Part shown: piece by piece, positions 1 to 9,544 of the stretch | Layout of the letters: the number at the start of each line of letters is the position of its first letter | Position numbering within the stretch: the stretch's first letter is position 1 | Source: JAUXJB01 sp965226855 | GTDB taxonomy: Bacteria; Myxococcota_A; UBA9160; SZUA-336 | NCBI GenBank assembly: GCA_965226855.1 | Contig: CBDDEE010000021.1 | Coordinates: 182,554-246,553 of the forward strand | DNA length: 64,000 nt | Direction of reading: 5' to 3' | Position numbers and translations under genes: made by a program | The notes under the pieces: generated by a model | Database searches by the model: none | Told to the model about the DNA's origin: nothing | What the model saw: only the letters and a program-made list of their open reading frames with translations

Positions 1-200
1 GGCAGCAACACCGTGACGGCGACGGACGCCACCAAATACCACCTCATCATCGTGCCTCTCCTCCGTCGGGACAAAGATACGTCACCGCATACGAGCGCTT
101 TTCGCTCGACTACCTCACGAAGATACCCGGGGTGGCGAGCATTAAGTCGTCGTTCGCTCTTAAGCGGATGAAGTACCGAACGGCCTTACCGCTGGCTTGA
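1..200 (+). pseudogene. Lrp/AsnC-family regulator, C-terminal remnant
   Basis: The frame ending at TGA 198-200 reads YLTKIPGVASIKSSFALK followed by a TALPL-type ending. This is the typical C-terminus of Lrp/AsnC feast-famine regulators (ligand-sensing RAM domain). The preceding part of that domain (KYHLIIVP) lies in a different frame at about 35-55, so a frameshift separates the two halves. The 5' part with the DNA-binding domain is outside the window. Inactive remnant, or a sequencing frameshift in an otherwise intact gene. Confidence 0.6.
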
Positions 201-216
201 GAACGGCGCCCATTCC

Positions 217-507
217 TCATGCCTCGATCGGTTCACAAAACCGGAACCTGAATTCGCCCTCGAGCAGCTCCTGAAAAAACGCAAGTGCTCCGGTCTCCTC
301 CCTCCAGGCCAGGTACTTCTCGTAGTGCGGCTTGGAGTCCCACTGCTCGACGACGACGAAGGTCTGGCCATCCTCGTGGAGGTAGGGCGTAGTCGACTGA
401 CAGCCCTCGAAGACACGCATCTCAGGCAGATGCTTGATAAGGAGCTCCCTTACCTGATCGACGGTATCCCTCTTCGCCTTCACCTCTACAACCACCAGCG
501 TGGGCAT
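217..507 (-). CDS. ABM-domain (antibiotic biosynthesis monooxygenase-like) protein
   Basis: A 96-residue protein starting MPTLVVVEVKAKRDTVDQV. It has the short ferredoxin-like alpha/beta pattern of ABM domains, with a central FVVVEQWDS strand and a YLAWREETGAL helix. Family members are cofactor-less monooxygenases or quinol/heme oxygenases acting on small aromatic or polyketide substrates; the substrate here is unknown. The start is chosen at the second of two tandem ATGs (510 or 507) because an AGGAGAGG ribosome-binding site lies just upstream. The open frame extends to 597 but that extension is not protein-like. It sits beside a cupin and a flavin monooxygenase on the same strand, consistent with a small-molecule oxidation cluster. 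Confidence 0.8.
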   Translation of the reverse strand: MPTLVVVEVKAKRDTVDQVRELLIKHLPEMRVFEGCQSTTPYLHEDGQTFVVVEQWDSKPHYEKYLAWREETGALAFFQELLEGEFRFRFCEPIEA

Positions 508-623
508 CATCCTCTCCTCTTTCATGGGCCCGCGACTATATCCCACACCGCAACCCCGGGGAGCTGGAATGGATGGACGCCCCAGGGGCCTGGGCATTGC
601 CCGTGCGGCTTGGCTCTGCCTAC

Positions 624-1073
624 CTAGTCGGGGATCGCGTAGAAGAACACGAAGGGCTCGTCGCTCAGCACCTCGTAACCGATGCGGGTCGAGCGCGGAA
701 TGAAGAAGAAGTCGCCGGCGCCGACGTCCTGGGTCTTTGACGAGAAGAACAGCGGGGCCTCGGTCGTGGTGAATCTTGCCCTGCCACTAATGATGTACAC
801 AACCTCCCCGTACCAGTGCGTCCAGCCCTTTGAGCCATGCTTGCCCTTTTCCAAGCGAGCGATTCCCCCCGACATGCCGGGGACGGCCATCGGCGCTGCG
901 ATCGCGGCCGAGCCGAAGGCGGTGACAATCTCTTCGAAATCCCCTGCCTTCACGGAGAAGATCTTCACGCTGGACTCGTGTGAGTCGGCCCACGCCGAGT
1001 CTCCCGGGGACAGGGCGAAGGCCACTGCCAGCGCTCCCACCAGCAAGCAATGCATCTGGGTTGCTCTGATCAC
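624..1073 (-). CDS. secreted cupin-domain protein
   Basis: A 149-aa protein starting at GTG 1073 behind GAGGAG. An N-terminal signal peptide (hydrophobic LLVGALAVAFALS, likely cleavage after AWA, about residue 29) directs export. The rest is a single cupin barrel with the first cupin motif around HWYGEVVYIISGRARF and the second around VGAGDFFFIPRSTRIGYE, most like the EutQ/DUF861 type. Metal ligands are degenerate: the first motif keeps one His and one Glu. Role is probably binding or modification of a small ligand in the periplasm. The ligand is not predictable. Confidence 0.75.
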   Translation of the reverse strand: MIRATQMHCLLVGALAVAFALSPGDSAWADSHESSVKIFSVKAGDFEEIVTAFGSAAIAAPMAVPGMSGGIARLEKGKHGSKGWTHWYGEVVYIISGRARFTTTEAPLFFSSKTQDVGAGDFFFIPRSTRIGYEVLSDEPFVFFYAIPD

Positions 1074-1198
1074 GTCACTTTCTCCTCGCTCTCGCGGTTC
1101 AGCACGCGCGAGCCTGGGTATGTCGCCGAGGCTCCCGAACTCCGGCGCGATGCTGTCCTTGGTGAAACTCTCCTGTCAAGGGAAAGTTCGGCGTATCC

Positions 1199-2224
1199 CT
1201 AGTGGCGAAGGGAGGACGCGACCTCCTTCGCGAACAGCTCCATCGAGCGCTGCGTCTTGTCCGGGGCGAGGCCAGGCATGTGCATGCAGAGCACGATATG
1301 CGTCGTGCGCGAGGCCGATGTGTGTTCGAGGAGGAGCCTCGCTACGTCGTCTGGCGTCCCAACCACCGGGGCGTTTGGCCGGGTCGGGTCCAGGTTTCGC
1401 AGCTCCGAGGCTGGCGGCACCGGTGCCGCCAGCGGGTCGCCCTCGATGTCCGCGGCGGCAGTCGCCCACTTTCCGTACCACGTCAGCAGGTAGTGCAGGT
1501 GTTCCTGGCAGTCGTCGAACGCCTGCTCTCGCGTCGGAGCCACGTAGGTAAAGTGCAGCTGCGTCGCCCCGAAGTTCGCGGGGTCTCGGCCCTCCTCGAC
1601 CAGGGTTTGATCGTAGAGCTCCTGCAAGGCGGGCCCCCACGTACCGAGAAAGTGACAGCCGAGGCGCGCCGCGCGCTTCACGCCGGTCGGCGCGCGAGCT
1701 CCGACCCAGATCGGAGGGTGCGGACTCTGCACGGGTGGTGGTGAGAGTTCCACATCCTTGATCTGGTAGTGCTTCCCCGAGTAGGAGAACGGACTCTGGG
1801 TCCACGCCCCACGCACGACCTCGACGCCCTCGCGAAGGCGCGAGCTACGCTCGCGCCGGGAGATCCCGAAGCCCTCGAACTCGTTCGGGGCGTAGCCCTG
1901 TCCGAATCCCAGGTCCAGGCGGCCGTTGGAGAGGATGTCTACGGTCGCGGCGTCCTCCGCCACGCGCAGGGCGTTGTGCAGCGGCAGCAGGATCAAAAAG
2001 GTGCCGATGCGGATCTGGCGGGTCCGCGCGGCGATGTTCGCCGCGATGGGCAGCAGCGACGGCGCGTACCCGTCTTCGGCAAAGTGGTGCTCGGTGAGCC
2101 ACGCCGTGTCGTAGCCGAGATCTTCCGCGACCTGAATCTGGCGCAGCTGCTCGGCATAGAACTCGGGCCAGTCAACACGCCACTGGGGCGGGTTTCGGAA
2201 CGGAAACAGGAGGCCGAGGTTCAT
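1199..2224 (-). CDS. LLM-class flavin-dependent oxidoreductase
   Basis: A 341-aa luciferase-like monooxygenase (TIM barrel, reduced FMN or F420 cofactor). Landmarks are TAWLTEHHF near residue 42, the IRIGTFLILLPLHNALRVAE segment, the LDLGFGQGYAPNEFEGFG loop and PIWVGARAPTG near residue 172, all standard for bacterial luciferase-family enzymes that oxidise organic substrates. Length is normal and ATG 2224 has a strong GGAGGA site 4-5 nt upstream. It lies with PhyH, cupin and ABM genes on the minus strand, so oxidative modification or catabolism of an unidentified organic compound is the likely theme. No truncation is seen. Confidence 0.9.
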   Translation of the reverse strand: MNLGLLFPFRNPPQWRVDWPEFYAEQLRQIQVAEDLGYDTAWLTEHHFAEDGYAPSLLPIAANIAARTRQIRIGTFLILLPLHNALRVAEDAATVDILSNGRLDLGFGQGYAPNEFEGFGISRRERSSRLREGVEVVRGAWTQSPFSYSGKHYQIKDVELSPPPVQSPHPPIWVGARAPTGVKRAARLGCHFLGTWGPALQELYDQTLVEEGRDPANFGATQLHFTYVAPTREQAFDDCQEHLHYLLTWYGKWATAAADIEGDPLAAPVPPASELRNLDPTRPNAPVVGTPDDVARLLLEHTSASRTTHIVLCMHMPGLAPDKTQRSMELFAKEVASSLRH

Positions 2225-2293
2225 GCGTTCCTCCGCGGTGATGGAGGCCTATTGTACACGCTGGGAAGTGCGCCTGGCCGACGGATCCTCAGC

Positions 2294-3244
2294 CTAGAGA
2301 GCAGACGGTTTGTCGGACAGCTGGAGGATGTTGTCGGGATTGCGACCCTTCACAAATCCCATGCTCGGGCTTGCACGATAGCCGAGCAGCGATTGCGCTC
2401 GCTCCGGTAAATCGCGCGCGACCTCGGGCGGTACGGCCACGTACTGGTTCTCTTCCTGCGTGAGCCAGTTCACCACAAGGGTGAAGATCAACCCCGTTCG
2501 CGGCGCTTCGTCGCGACTCGCTCCCAGTCCGTGCAGCGCCCTCCCCGTCCAGAAGGCCACCGAGCCCTTGGGCATCACGGCTTGCGCCACCTCGTGGTCT
2601 TTCGCCTCGCGCTTCTGAGCCCAGCGGTGGCTCCCCGGCACGAGCCGAGTGGCGCCGTTTTCATGCGTGAAGTCAGTGGCCGCCCAGTTGACGGCTAGGA
2701 CGCGCTCGGGCCCTTCGGGGTCGTGCTCCAGGAAGGGGCGGTAGATGTCCATCTCGCGGTGGAAGGGTTGATGCGTTCCGCCTCCGCAGACCTGGTTCGC
2801 GCTGGCGATATTCACCCGGTAGTGATGACAATTCGGTCCCAGCACCGGGTCCAGAGGCTGCATTTCTAGATAGTCCGCGTAGGCAGCATCCGGATCCACG
2901 TCCCACGCCTTCGTGGGCCGAGCCGCCGTCGCGGAGGGTGCCATCGGCGCTTGGGGCAGCAGGATGGCATCGGCCACTTCGAGCATCAGCGGATTCAGCA
3001 ACAAGTGCTCGGCGAACTCGGGTCCTCGCGCGAAGAGCTGGCCGACGGTCCTGGCGCGGTGACCGAACCAGCTCCCGCCTCCCGGCTCCTGCTCTTCGAG
3101 CTCGGCGGCGACCCTCTCGGTCAGCGCATCCATTACCTCGGGCGCCACCAGCTCGCGCACGATGGCGACTCCGTCGCGGCGAAGCGCCGTTGCGACAGCG
3201 GTCGCCTTGTCGTCGCGGCTAAAGCTCACAATAGAGGCGCTCAT
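2294..3244 (-). CDS. phytanoyl-CoA dioxygenase (PhyH) family protein
   Basis: A 316-aa non-heme Fe(II)/2-oxoglutarate dioxygenase. The metal triad appears as HRE in THQPFHREMDIYRP (where Asp is more usual) and the distal His in GRALHGLGAS. The 2-oxoglutarate Arg follows in PRTGLIFTLVVNW, and RLVPGSHRW is the typical PhyH hydrophobic turn. Start ATG 3244 is preceded by AAGGAG; the frame is open further upstream but without a ribosome site. Substrate is unknown; family members hydroxylate fatty-acyl, polyketide or small natural-product substrates. It is divergent from the TonB-dependent receptor across a 365-bp spacer. Confidence 0.88.
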   Translation of the reverse strand: MSASIVSFSRDDKATAVATALRRDGVAIVRELVAPEVMDALTERVAAELEEQEPGGGSWFGHRARTVGQLFARGPEFAEHLLLNPLMLEVADAILLPQAPMAPSATAARPTKAWDVDPDAAYADYLEMQPLDPVLGPNCHHYRVNIASANQVCGGGTHQPFHREMDIYRPFLEHDPEGPERVLAVNWAATDFTHENGATRLVPGSHRWAQKREAKDHEVAQAVMPKGSVAFWTGRALHGLGASRDEAPRTGLIFTLVVNWLTQEENQYVAVPPEVARDLPERAQSLLGYRASPSMGFVKGRNPDNILQLSDKPSAL

Positions 3245-3500
3245 GGCGATCTCCTTCACGGGTTCGAGAACGGACTCTCCGGCGAGCATATAAGGGACTC
3301 GGGGAACGCTTCAAGGTCGATGCGACCGGAGGAAGCCAAAGGTTGCGGACGTGGCGCTCGCAAGGATCGACCACCTATCCTCGTGTAACGTGAAGCACCA
3401 CGGTCTCAAGCTGGGGATTTCGCGTGCGACTACCCAATCTTTCGATCAGCTTTGCATCTCAGCTGCGACAGGAGTGCTCTGAGTGAGCCGAGCTCCCCGC

Positions 3501-3528
3501 TTGACAGGAGGGCTCCATCGAGTAGAAA
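3501..3528 (+). promoter_or_regulatory. candidate sigma70 promoter for TonB receptor
   Basis: TTGACA at 3501-3506, a 16-bp spacer, then TAGAAA at 3523-3528, about 80 nt before the ATG at 3609. The rest of the 3245-3608 spacer holds no recognisable gene and presumably carries the divergent PhyH promoter. Confidence 0.35.
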
Positions 3529-3608
3529 GTGCGATGTGGGTGCCTTTACCCGTTGGGAGACAGGTAGTTACGATCCGCCTGCCATCGGAAGAGGAACGGA
3601 GGGAGACC

Positions 3609-6158
3609 ATGTCAGTCAGTTTCGTTAGAGGACTCGCGATCATTCTCGGAGTGCTCGCCTTGAGCTTCGGCGCAGGCTCCTGGGCCCTGGCCGACGACGA
3701 GCCGATGGAGGGTGAGGCCGCTCAGGCCGCGCCTGCAGAAGAGGCGACGGCTCAGGAGCCTGAGCGGCGACCCAGCAACACCATCGAGGAGATTATGGTC
3801 ACCGCACGGAAGCGCGAGGAGAACCTCCTCAAGACGCCCGTGTCGGTCACGGCGTTCTCGAGGGCGGATCTCCAGGACCAAGGGTTCACGTCGATCGTGG
3901 ACATCGGCGCGAGGATCCCGAACATCAAGCTCACCCATTCGGGTGATCCCGCAGGCCAGGACACGATGATCTACATGCGTGGGGTCGGCCAAAACAACTT
4001 CATCATCACGTTGAATCCGGGTATCGCGACATACCTGGACGGCTTTTATATCCCCCGTATGCAGGGGAGTCTGCTCGAGCTCGCCGACATGGAGCGCGTC
4101 GAGGTCCTGCGCGGCCCACAGGGAACGCTCTTCGGCATGAACACGATCGGTGGCGCCATCAGCGTGATCACCAAGAAGCCTAGCTTCGACGGCTTCGAGG
4201 TCGATGCCACGGCGCGGGTCGGCAACTACGGGATGTTCGAAACCGATATCGCCGCGAACATCCCGCTGATCGACGAGCTCGCCGCGGTCCGCTTCTCGTT
4301 CGCCAGCAAGTACAGCGATGGCTGGGCGAAGAACAAGGCACCGGGGCAGGGTAACTTCAACGATCGGAAGTACATCGGCGGGCGCATGGCTCTGCGGGTT
4401 ACCCCGACCGAGTATCTGACCATCGACGTCACGGCGGAGCGGACCAAATCACACCAGAGCCCCTCGCACATCGAGTGCAACTACTTCGGCGGAAGCGACC
4501 TGACGGACTGGTTCAACCTCGCCGCCCGCGATCCATTCGCTCAGGAGAAGGCCTGTAGGGGCAGCGAGGAAAGCGACAAGCGCTCGACCTCCCAGGAGAG
4601 GAGAGAGAACGACCTGGGCACCAAGGGCGCGACCTTGAGCGTTGAGTGGGACATCAACGAGAACCATACGCTCACCTTCCGGAGCGGGCTGCGTCAGCTC
4701 TGGGGCGGGCGTAGGCTGGACCTCGATGCCACCGAGCTCAGCTCCTTCTCGCTCGACATCGACGACTGGTTCTGGTCGCTGCAGAACGAAGTCCAATGGA
4801 ACGGGATGGCCCTAGACGGGAGGCTCACCTGGGTTGCAGGACTCTACCAGGGCCGCGAAAAGGCCAAGAACCCCTCGACTCTCGAACTTGCAACGCCCTT
4901 CTTCACCGACACGCAGGAGATGATCGACCTCGCACAGGAGTGGCACGACACCGGGGTTCCCTTCGAGTCTATTCCGTGGGGACCGACCTTTATCGGCGTC
5001 CCCGGTGCTGATGGACACCCCGGTCACACAGACACCGAAATCTTCGGCTTTTTTTCCGACGACCCGGCGACGTGCGCGATACTCGAGTTCGGGCCCGCGC
5101 CCTGTCTCAACTTCGGTTCGACCGCCGGTCTCCTCCAGGCGGGGTTCATCACCGACCTCGGCTCGCTCCGCAGAGACGAGGTGATCAACCTGAGCTACGC
5201 GGCGTACGGGCAGTTCACCTATGACATCACGGAACGCTTGCACTTCAGTGCGGGCCTCCGCCGCAGCCAGGAGAAGAAGGAGTTCGACACCGACGTGAGC
5301 ACCCTGTTTCTGGGCATTCCCACCCTGTCCGCGCACGAAAGGGAACGCTTCTCCAACTGGTCGCCGATGGCGAACCTGAAGTACGACCTCACGGACGACT
5401 CCATTGTCTACTTCACGTGGTCCAGGGGCTGGAAGAGCGGCGGCTTCAACGGCGGCGCCTTCATCCCGGAGCAATTGGAGGCGTTCCAGGAGGAGGATGA
5501 GAAATCGATGGAGCTCGGCTACAAGGGTACCTTCTTCGACAACCGCCTCCGCCTGTCCCTGGCGGGATTCTTCAACCTGTATGATGACATTCAGATCACC
5601 CAGCTCGGGGCGTTCACAGACGAATTCGGTACGACGACCATAGCCGAGACCGTGTTCAATGCCGCCGAAGGGTACATCCAGGGAGTCGAGGTCGAGCTCG
5701 AGGCGCGGCCGACTCCGGAGCTCGCGCTGTCCTTTATCGGGGGGCTCACGAACGCTCGCTACAAGGAGTTCGTCGACGCAACGCCGGATGGCGAGGTTGC
5801 CGACTTCAAGAACAACAGCTTCATCCACGTGCCGCCCTACACCTACACGGTGAGCGCCGCCTACACGCTCCGGGCAGGGGACCTTGGCGACCTGACCCCG
5901 CGCGTGGAGTGGAACGCGGTCGGTCGGTACTACAGCGACATCGACAACAATCTCAAGACGGACGATTATGGCCTGCTGCGCGCGCGCATGTCGCTTGAGC
6001 TGGCCGACGGCAAGACCCGGATAGCCGTGTTCGGGGACAACCTCTTGAACCGTGACTACAAGACGGAACGCGCCGACTTCCTCTGTTGCGGCTACACCTG
6101 GACCTACTGGAACCGGCCGCGGACATACGGGGTCGAGGTCTCGCGGGTGTTCAACTAG
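3609..6158 (+). CDS. TonB-dependent outer-membrane receptor
   Basis: An 849-aa outer-membrane transporter. It starts at ATG 3609 behind a GGAGGGAG site, with a signal peptide ending near WALA (residue 27) and a low-complexity Ala/Glu stretch. A TonB-box/plug start follows (IEEIMVTARKREENLLKTP), then the plug motif VEVLRGPQGTLFGMNTIGGAI and a beta-barrel ending in RPRTYGVEVSRVF with the C-terminal Phe-Asn pattern. This is the broad class related to ferric-siderophore or organic-ligand receptors of oligotrophic Gram-negatives. The cognate ligand is unknown, but the adjacent oxygenases suggest uptake of an organic compound (inference). Long and apparently intact. Confidence 0.93.
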   Translation: MSVSFVRGLAIILGVLALSFGAGSWALADDEPMEGEAAQAAPAEEATAQEPERRPSNTIEEIMVTARKREENLLKTPVSVTAFSRADLQDQGFTSIVDIGARIPNIKLTHSGDPAGQDTMIYMRGVGQNNFIITLNPGIATYLDGFYIPRMQGSLLELADMERVEVLRGPQGTLFGMNTIGGAISVITKKPSFDGFEVDATARVGNYGMFETDIAANIPLIDELAAVRFSFASKYSDGWAKNKAPGQGNFNDRKYIGGRMALRVTPTEYLTIDVTAERTKSHQSPSHIECNYFGGSDLTDWFNLAARDPFAQEKACRGSEESDKRSTSQERRENDLGTKGATLSVEWDINENHTLTFRSGLRQLWGGRRLDLDATELSSFSLDIDDWFWSLQNEVQWNGMALDGRLTWVAGLYQGREKAKNPSTLELATPFFTDTQEMIDLAQEWHDTGVPFESIPWGPTFIGVPGADGHPGHTDTEIFGFFSDDPATCAILEFGPAPCLNFGSTAGLLQAGFITDLGSLRRDEVINLSYAAYGQFTYDITERLHFSAGLRRSQEKKEFDTDVSTLFLGIPTLSAHERERFSNWSPMANLKYDLTDDSIVYFTWSRGWKSGGFNGGAFIPEQLEAFQEEDEKSMELGYKGTFFDNRLRLSLAGFFNLYDDIQITQLGAFTDEFGTTTIAETVFNAAEGYIQGVEVELEARPTPELALSFIGGLTNARYKEFVDATPDGEVADFKNNSFIHVPPYTYTVSAAYTLRAGDLGDLTPRVEWNAVGRYYSDIDNNLKTDDYGLLRARMSLELADGKTRIAVFGDNLLNRDYKTERADFLCCGYTWTYWNRPRTYGVEVSRVFN

Positions 6159-7165
6159 AGGGACAGACGAGCTTCCGATCCGCGAGCGCCGGGTCCGGTA
6201 TGCCGGGCGCGGCGCTGCGTTTAAATGATCCTCTCAGGTGCGAGAACCGCTTGCATGATCGCAGCCTCCCTCTAGGACTCTGAACTCCCGGAAAACCTCC
6301 ACGAGGCGCGCCTCATTTACCCGTCAATTCCCGGCGATCGCCTCGGTACCGTGTCCCGCACGTCCAGCCACAACGGCCGGACGGAAGGAGGTTAGAAAAA
6401 GTGACTACGATAAGCGCAACCAGGTCACGTCCTTTTCTTGCTTGGAAACTCGGGAGCGAGAGTTCGTCTCGCGTGACGTGACCGCAGGAGCCTGACGCCG
6501 TTCGTGGATTTGGTCAAGCTTTGAGCCGCTGCGGTTCGACAGACTCTTGGCGCTGGTCAGGGAAGCGGTGACCAAGCTCGATCTCCCGGAGCCGGGCGCG
6601 ATCGCCGACCTCCCCAGTCAGCTGTCTTTTCTGGGCGGACTTTGAAAGTGGACACGATCGGACGGTCGATTGAGAATGAATCTCAGTTCCGGGTGGCACG
6701 GGCCGAAACTGGAGCCCTGACCCCCATATGTAGTGGTGGGGGGGAAGCGCCCCCCAGGTGGTCAATCTCGGTCAAAATTCAGAAGGCACCAGATGAGGCC
6801 GAGGGCTCCAAAAGACCCAGACCGCGACAGTAAGGGCGTTGATCAAATGCGCTAGTGCGTTGTCCATTTTGCCTCCTCCAAGACCCTCATGACTGCTCCG
6901 ACGTTCCCGTAGGCGCGCAGAATACAGAACCAGGATACTGCTTCCCGCATGGCCGGGTTTGACCGGGTCGGTAAGACGAAAGGCGGGCTGGACGTGCTCG
7001 CCATTGCCCCGGAGGCGTTCCCTCGGGCAGTACCTCCACAGGGGGTGCCGGCCAGGTAGGCGACGTAATGGCGCGCGGCCTGGTGCCCCCCCTCTCTGGT
7101 GCGCCTGCATCTAGGTGGTGGAGGGGGCATCCCCCCACCACTAGATCTAGTGCTCGAGATCTTGT
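6159..7165. other. gene-free stretch with repeat relics
   Basis: No complete gene. GGAGG followed by GTG at 6402 opens a 26-codon frame that looks like a 5' gene stub. Positions 6425-6515 match 39540-39625 in inverted orientation. In 6520-6643 a frame reads FDRLLALVREAVTKLDLPE and ends LSFLGGL, a C-terminal fragment of an unrecognised protein. Positions 6645-6760 match 45925-46040 in inverted orientation. On the minus strand 6770-7010 reads like a decayed small membrane protein (VAVWVFW and WFCILRAYGN segments) with a frameshift. Positions 7085-7165 carry a family-A-type palindrome CACTAGATCTAGTG. Confidence 0.5.
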
Positions 7166-7171
7166 GCCGCT

Positions 7172-7964
7172 ATGTGGACCCGGGTAGCTCCAGGCGACCG
7201 CGTGGCGCCCAACTTCTTTCCGCGCTGGATCGGCGGTCGCGCCACGCAGGAGACCGTTCGACCCGCGCTGGGCGGTGACGCCGATGGCTGCGCGCAGCAG
7301 TATCTGCTCGTGGACGCGGACGCCCTCGCCCTGGCGCCCGCGTACCTGAGCGATCTCGAGGTTGCAACCCTCCCCTGTGCGGGGGTCACCGCCTGGAACG
7401 CGCTGCTCCACCCGCGGCTGCTCCCCGGAGAGACCGTTCTCGTACAGGGCACCGGGGGGGGTGTCGATCTTCGCCCTGCAGCTGGCAAAGGCGATGGGCG
7501 CACAGGTGATCATCACCTCCTCGTCCGACCAGAAGCTCGAGCGCGCCAGGGAGCTCGGGGCCGACCGCGGGATCAACTATCGCACGCACCCGGAGTGGGA
7601 CCGCGAGGTCCTAGACTGCACGGGCGGTCGCGGTGCGGACCTGATCGTGGAGGTCGGCGGGCAGGAGACCTTCCCCCGCGCAATCAAAGCCGCAGCTCTG
7701 GGGGGACGCATCAGCGCGGTCGGCGGGCTCTCCGGCTTCGGGGCCGCGGAGGTCGCCCCGAGAGCGCTCTTCGGCAAGCAGCTCGAGGTCTACGGCATCT
7801 ACGTCGGCAGTCGCGAGGACTTCGACGCCATGAACCGCGCGCTCGAGCTGCACCAGCTGCGCCCCGTCATCAGCGACAGCTTCTCGCTCTGGGAGTGCGC
7901 CAAGGCGCTGGACTTGATGGGCCGGGGCGAGCACTTCGGCAAGATCGCTCTCGAGATCGACTGA
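7172..7964 (+). pseudogene. zinc/quinone-type alcohol dehydrogenase, truncated and frameshifted
   Basis: The medium-chain dehydrogenase fold is clear. PGDRVAPNFFPRWIGG starts the visible part, LATLPCAGVTAWNAL-like sequence follows, and after a frame change the NAD-binding part continues FALQLAKAMGAQVI, SSDQKLERARELGAD and ends HFGKIALEID. The frame changes within a run of eight G at about 7453-7460, which either inactivates the gene or is a homopolymer error. The first 50-60 residues (start codon, catalytic-domain beginning) are missing: the sequence before 7172 is a repeat palindrome. Non-functional as it stands. Confidence 0.8.
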
Positions 7965-7981
7965 CTCACGCGCGTCCGCCG

Positions 7982-8140
7982 TCAGAAGGAGTATCCGTAC
8001 GTGTAGCCCGCGCGCATGTTGCGGCCCGGCCTCAGGAGTGCGGCGAGCTCCACACCGCGGCGCCTCGCTTCGCCTGCGTCTCCCGGAACAGGTCTGCCTG
8101 ATCTCATCCTCGAACTCGACGGCCACGTCGTCGATCCGCA
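7982..8140 (-). pseudogene. TonB-dependent receptor C-terminal remnant
   Basis: The minus-strand frame ends in GRNMRAGYTYGYSF and stop, which is the signature C-terminal strand of TonB-dependent receptors. Just upstream, in another frame, VAVEFEDEIRQTC continues the barrel pattern, so a frameshift lies between them at about 8070. The remainder is replaced by family B repeat sequence from about 8165. Confidence 0.5.
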
Positions 8141-8166
8141 GATCCGGGGATCCCCGGCTTTGGCCG

Positions 8167-8440
8167 TCGAGCGCTTCGCAAACGGCCATGGGTGGCCACT
8201 GTAGCGTAAACGGAACACCCACTAGGAAGCCGTCGGCGCAACCGCTCCCCCCGGAAATCGAGAGACGAGACCGGGAGCGATAATGCGGCGCGATGCACAC
8301 GTCCCGCGCGTCTCGCGGTGCGCCTACTCCGGAAAAACCCCCGGAAACTGTACGGAAAACCCGCCCTCGTCTCCTCCCTGTCGAGATTGGGCAGCCTGCT
8401 TGGCGGTGGACGCAGGCCGGAGCGAACCGGTCTCGGCGGT
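8167..8440. repeat. family B repeat, copy 1
   Basis: Non-coding repeat: AACGGCCATGGGTGGCCACT region, then TAGCGTAAACGGAACACCCA, the core CCGGAAATCGAGAGACGAGA, and a tail with CTCGTCTCCTCCCTGTCGAG. The same order occurs inverted at 24590-24718 and 53640-53870, and directly at 53140-53340. A shorter, diverged copy of the core lies at 8535-8640. No transposase is encoded inside, so this looks like a non-autonomous or relic element. Confidence 0.8.
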
Positions 8441-8752
8441 TCGATGAGTGGTATTCCCCCTCACTAGCTCGCGGTAGGCCGCCACGGCCACGTACGGTCT
8501 ATTCAGCGCGTTTTTCTTGCCCGGATCGTGCCACTTTCAGTGAAATCGAGAGGCGAGACCGGGACCGATAACGTGGCGCATTGCGCACGTCCCGCGCGTC
8601 TCGTGCTGCACCGACTCTGGCGCTCTTGGATCCGATCCCCTCGACCTCTGGCGCGCGAGCCGTTCGAATGTCAGCTCGCACGTCGTGCCCACTCGGCAAG
8701 CTCAGCTCTAGGTGCCCTCCGTCGCTGCGGCCGAACCGTCACGTACGAGAGC

Positions 8753-8960
8753 TGTTAGAACAGGGATTTTTCGCATTTTGGGTCCAAAAACAGGGGATTT
8801 CCGGGTAGGGAGGGCCACATCATGTGGAATTTCGTTCGTTAGTACAAAGGGTTACGACCCCGTTCCTGTTATTGTCGATAACAGGGCGCTTTACGGGGCA
8901 TAGCAGGGCAATTTTCGTCAATAACAGGCGCATTTTCAGATTAACAGGGCGCAGTGTTGA
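8753..8960. repeat. AACAGGG-rich non-coding block
   Basis: At least six copies of AACAGGG or CAGGGC-type heptamers are spaced through an AT-richer stretch that includes TTTTTCGCATTTTGGGTCC. No open frame is convincing. Similar AACAGGGA motifs sit at the centre of the family B palindrome near 53474. The block directly borders the IS5 remnant end. Confidence 0.5.
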
Positions 8961-8984
8961 TCAGCGCCTACCCACCATGAGTCG

Positions 8985-9544
8985 CCTAGCAGGCTGCGGA
9001 GAAAGTGACTGGGTTGGGCGGGACGCCTCCGACGGGAGGCGTAGGGAGCCGGGTGAGGGATCGCCGTTCCCGGTATGAACCGGTTCGGTGTCGTACCGGT
9101 AGACCTTGCGGGATCATGAGCTACGTCGCCTCCAACAGGTTGCGGATACGGACCAGGTTGTAGGCCGCGGCAGTGAAGGTGAAGACCCAGCCGACCCGAT
9201 CCGTGCCCCGGTGCCGGGTCTTGCGCATCAAGCCCACCGTCTTCATCCAGCCAAACACCTCCTCCACCCGTTTGCGGAAGCGCTGGCTCACCTCGTAGCC
9301 CGAGTGTCCTGTGGTCCTTCGATCGATCGCGCTTCGGCGTCTCGTGGTGTTCTGTGCTACGTGCGGGGTGACGCTCCAGGCCCGAAGCGCCTGCACGAAG
9401 CTCTTGGCGTCGTAGCCTTTGTCTCCACCCAGGGTGATCCGGCGAGCGCCACCAAGACCCTGCACCATCTCGAGCGCCGCTTCGCGCTCCGCATACCCCG
9501 ATGCCTGGGTGAGCTTCGCTACCACCACCAGGCCGTTGCGGTAT
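8985..9544 (-). mobile_element. IS5-family element remnant (3' part of transposase)
   Basis: The minus frame 9121-9544 encodes the C-terminal half of an IS5-family DDE transposase. Landmarks are NGLVVVAKLTQASGYAEREA, ITLGGDKGYDAKSFV (second catalytic Asp region), SQRFRKRVEEVFGWMK (catalytic Glu helix) and AAAYNLVRIRNLL at the end. The N-terminal half with the first Asp is missing, replaced at about 9545 by the autotransporter remnant. A plausible terminal inverted repeat begins near 8985 (CTAGCAGGCTGCGGAGAAAG). Inactive. Confidence 0.75.

Noticed and set aside
186..703. Overlapping plus-strand ORFs at the left end
   Set aside because: Antisense shadows of the ABM and cupin genes; amino-acid composition is Arg/Ser/Pro-rich and no motif is present.
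4812..5828. 338-aa minus ORF inside the TonB receptor
   Set aside because: Antisense of a well-supported receptor; composition mirrors the codon bias of the other strand.
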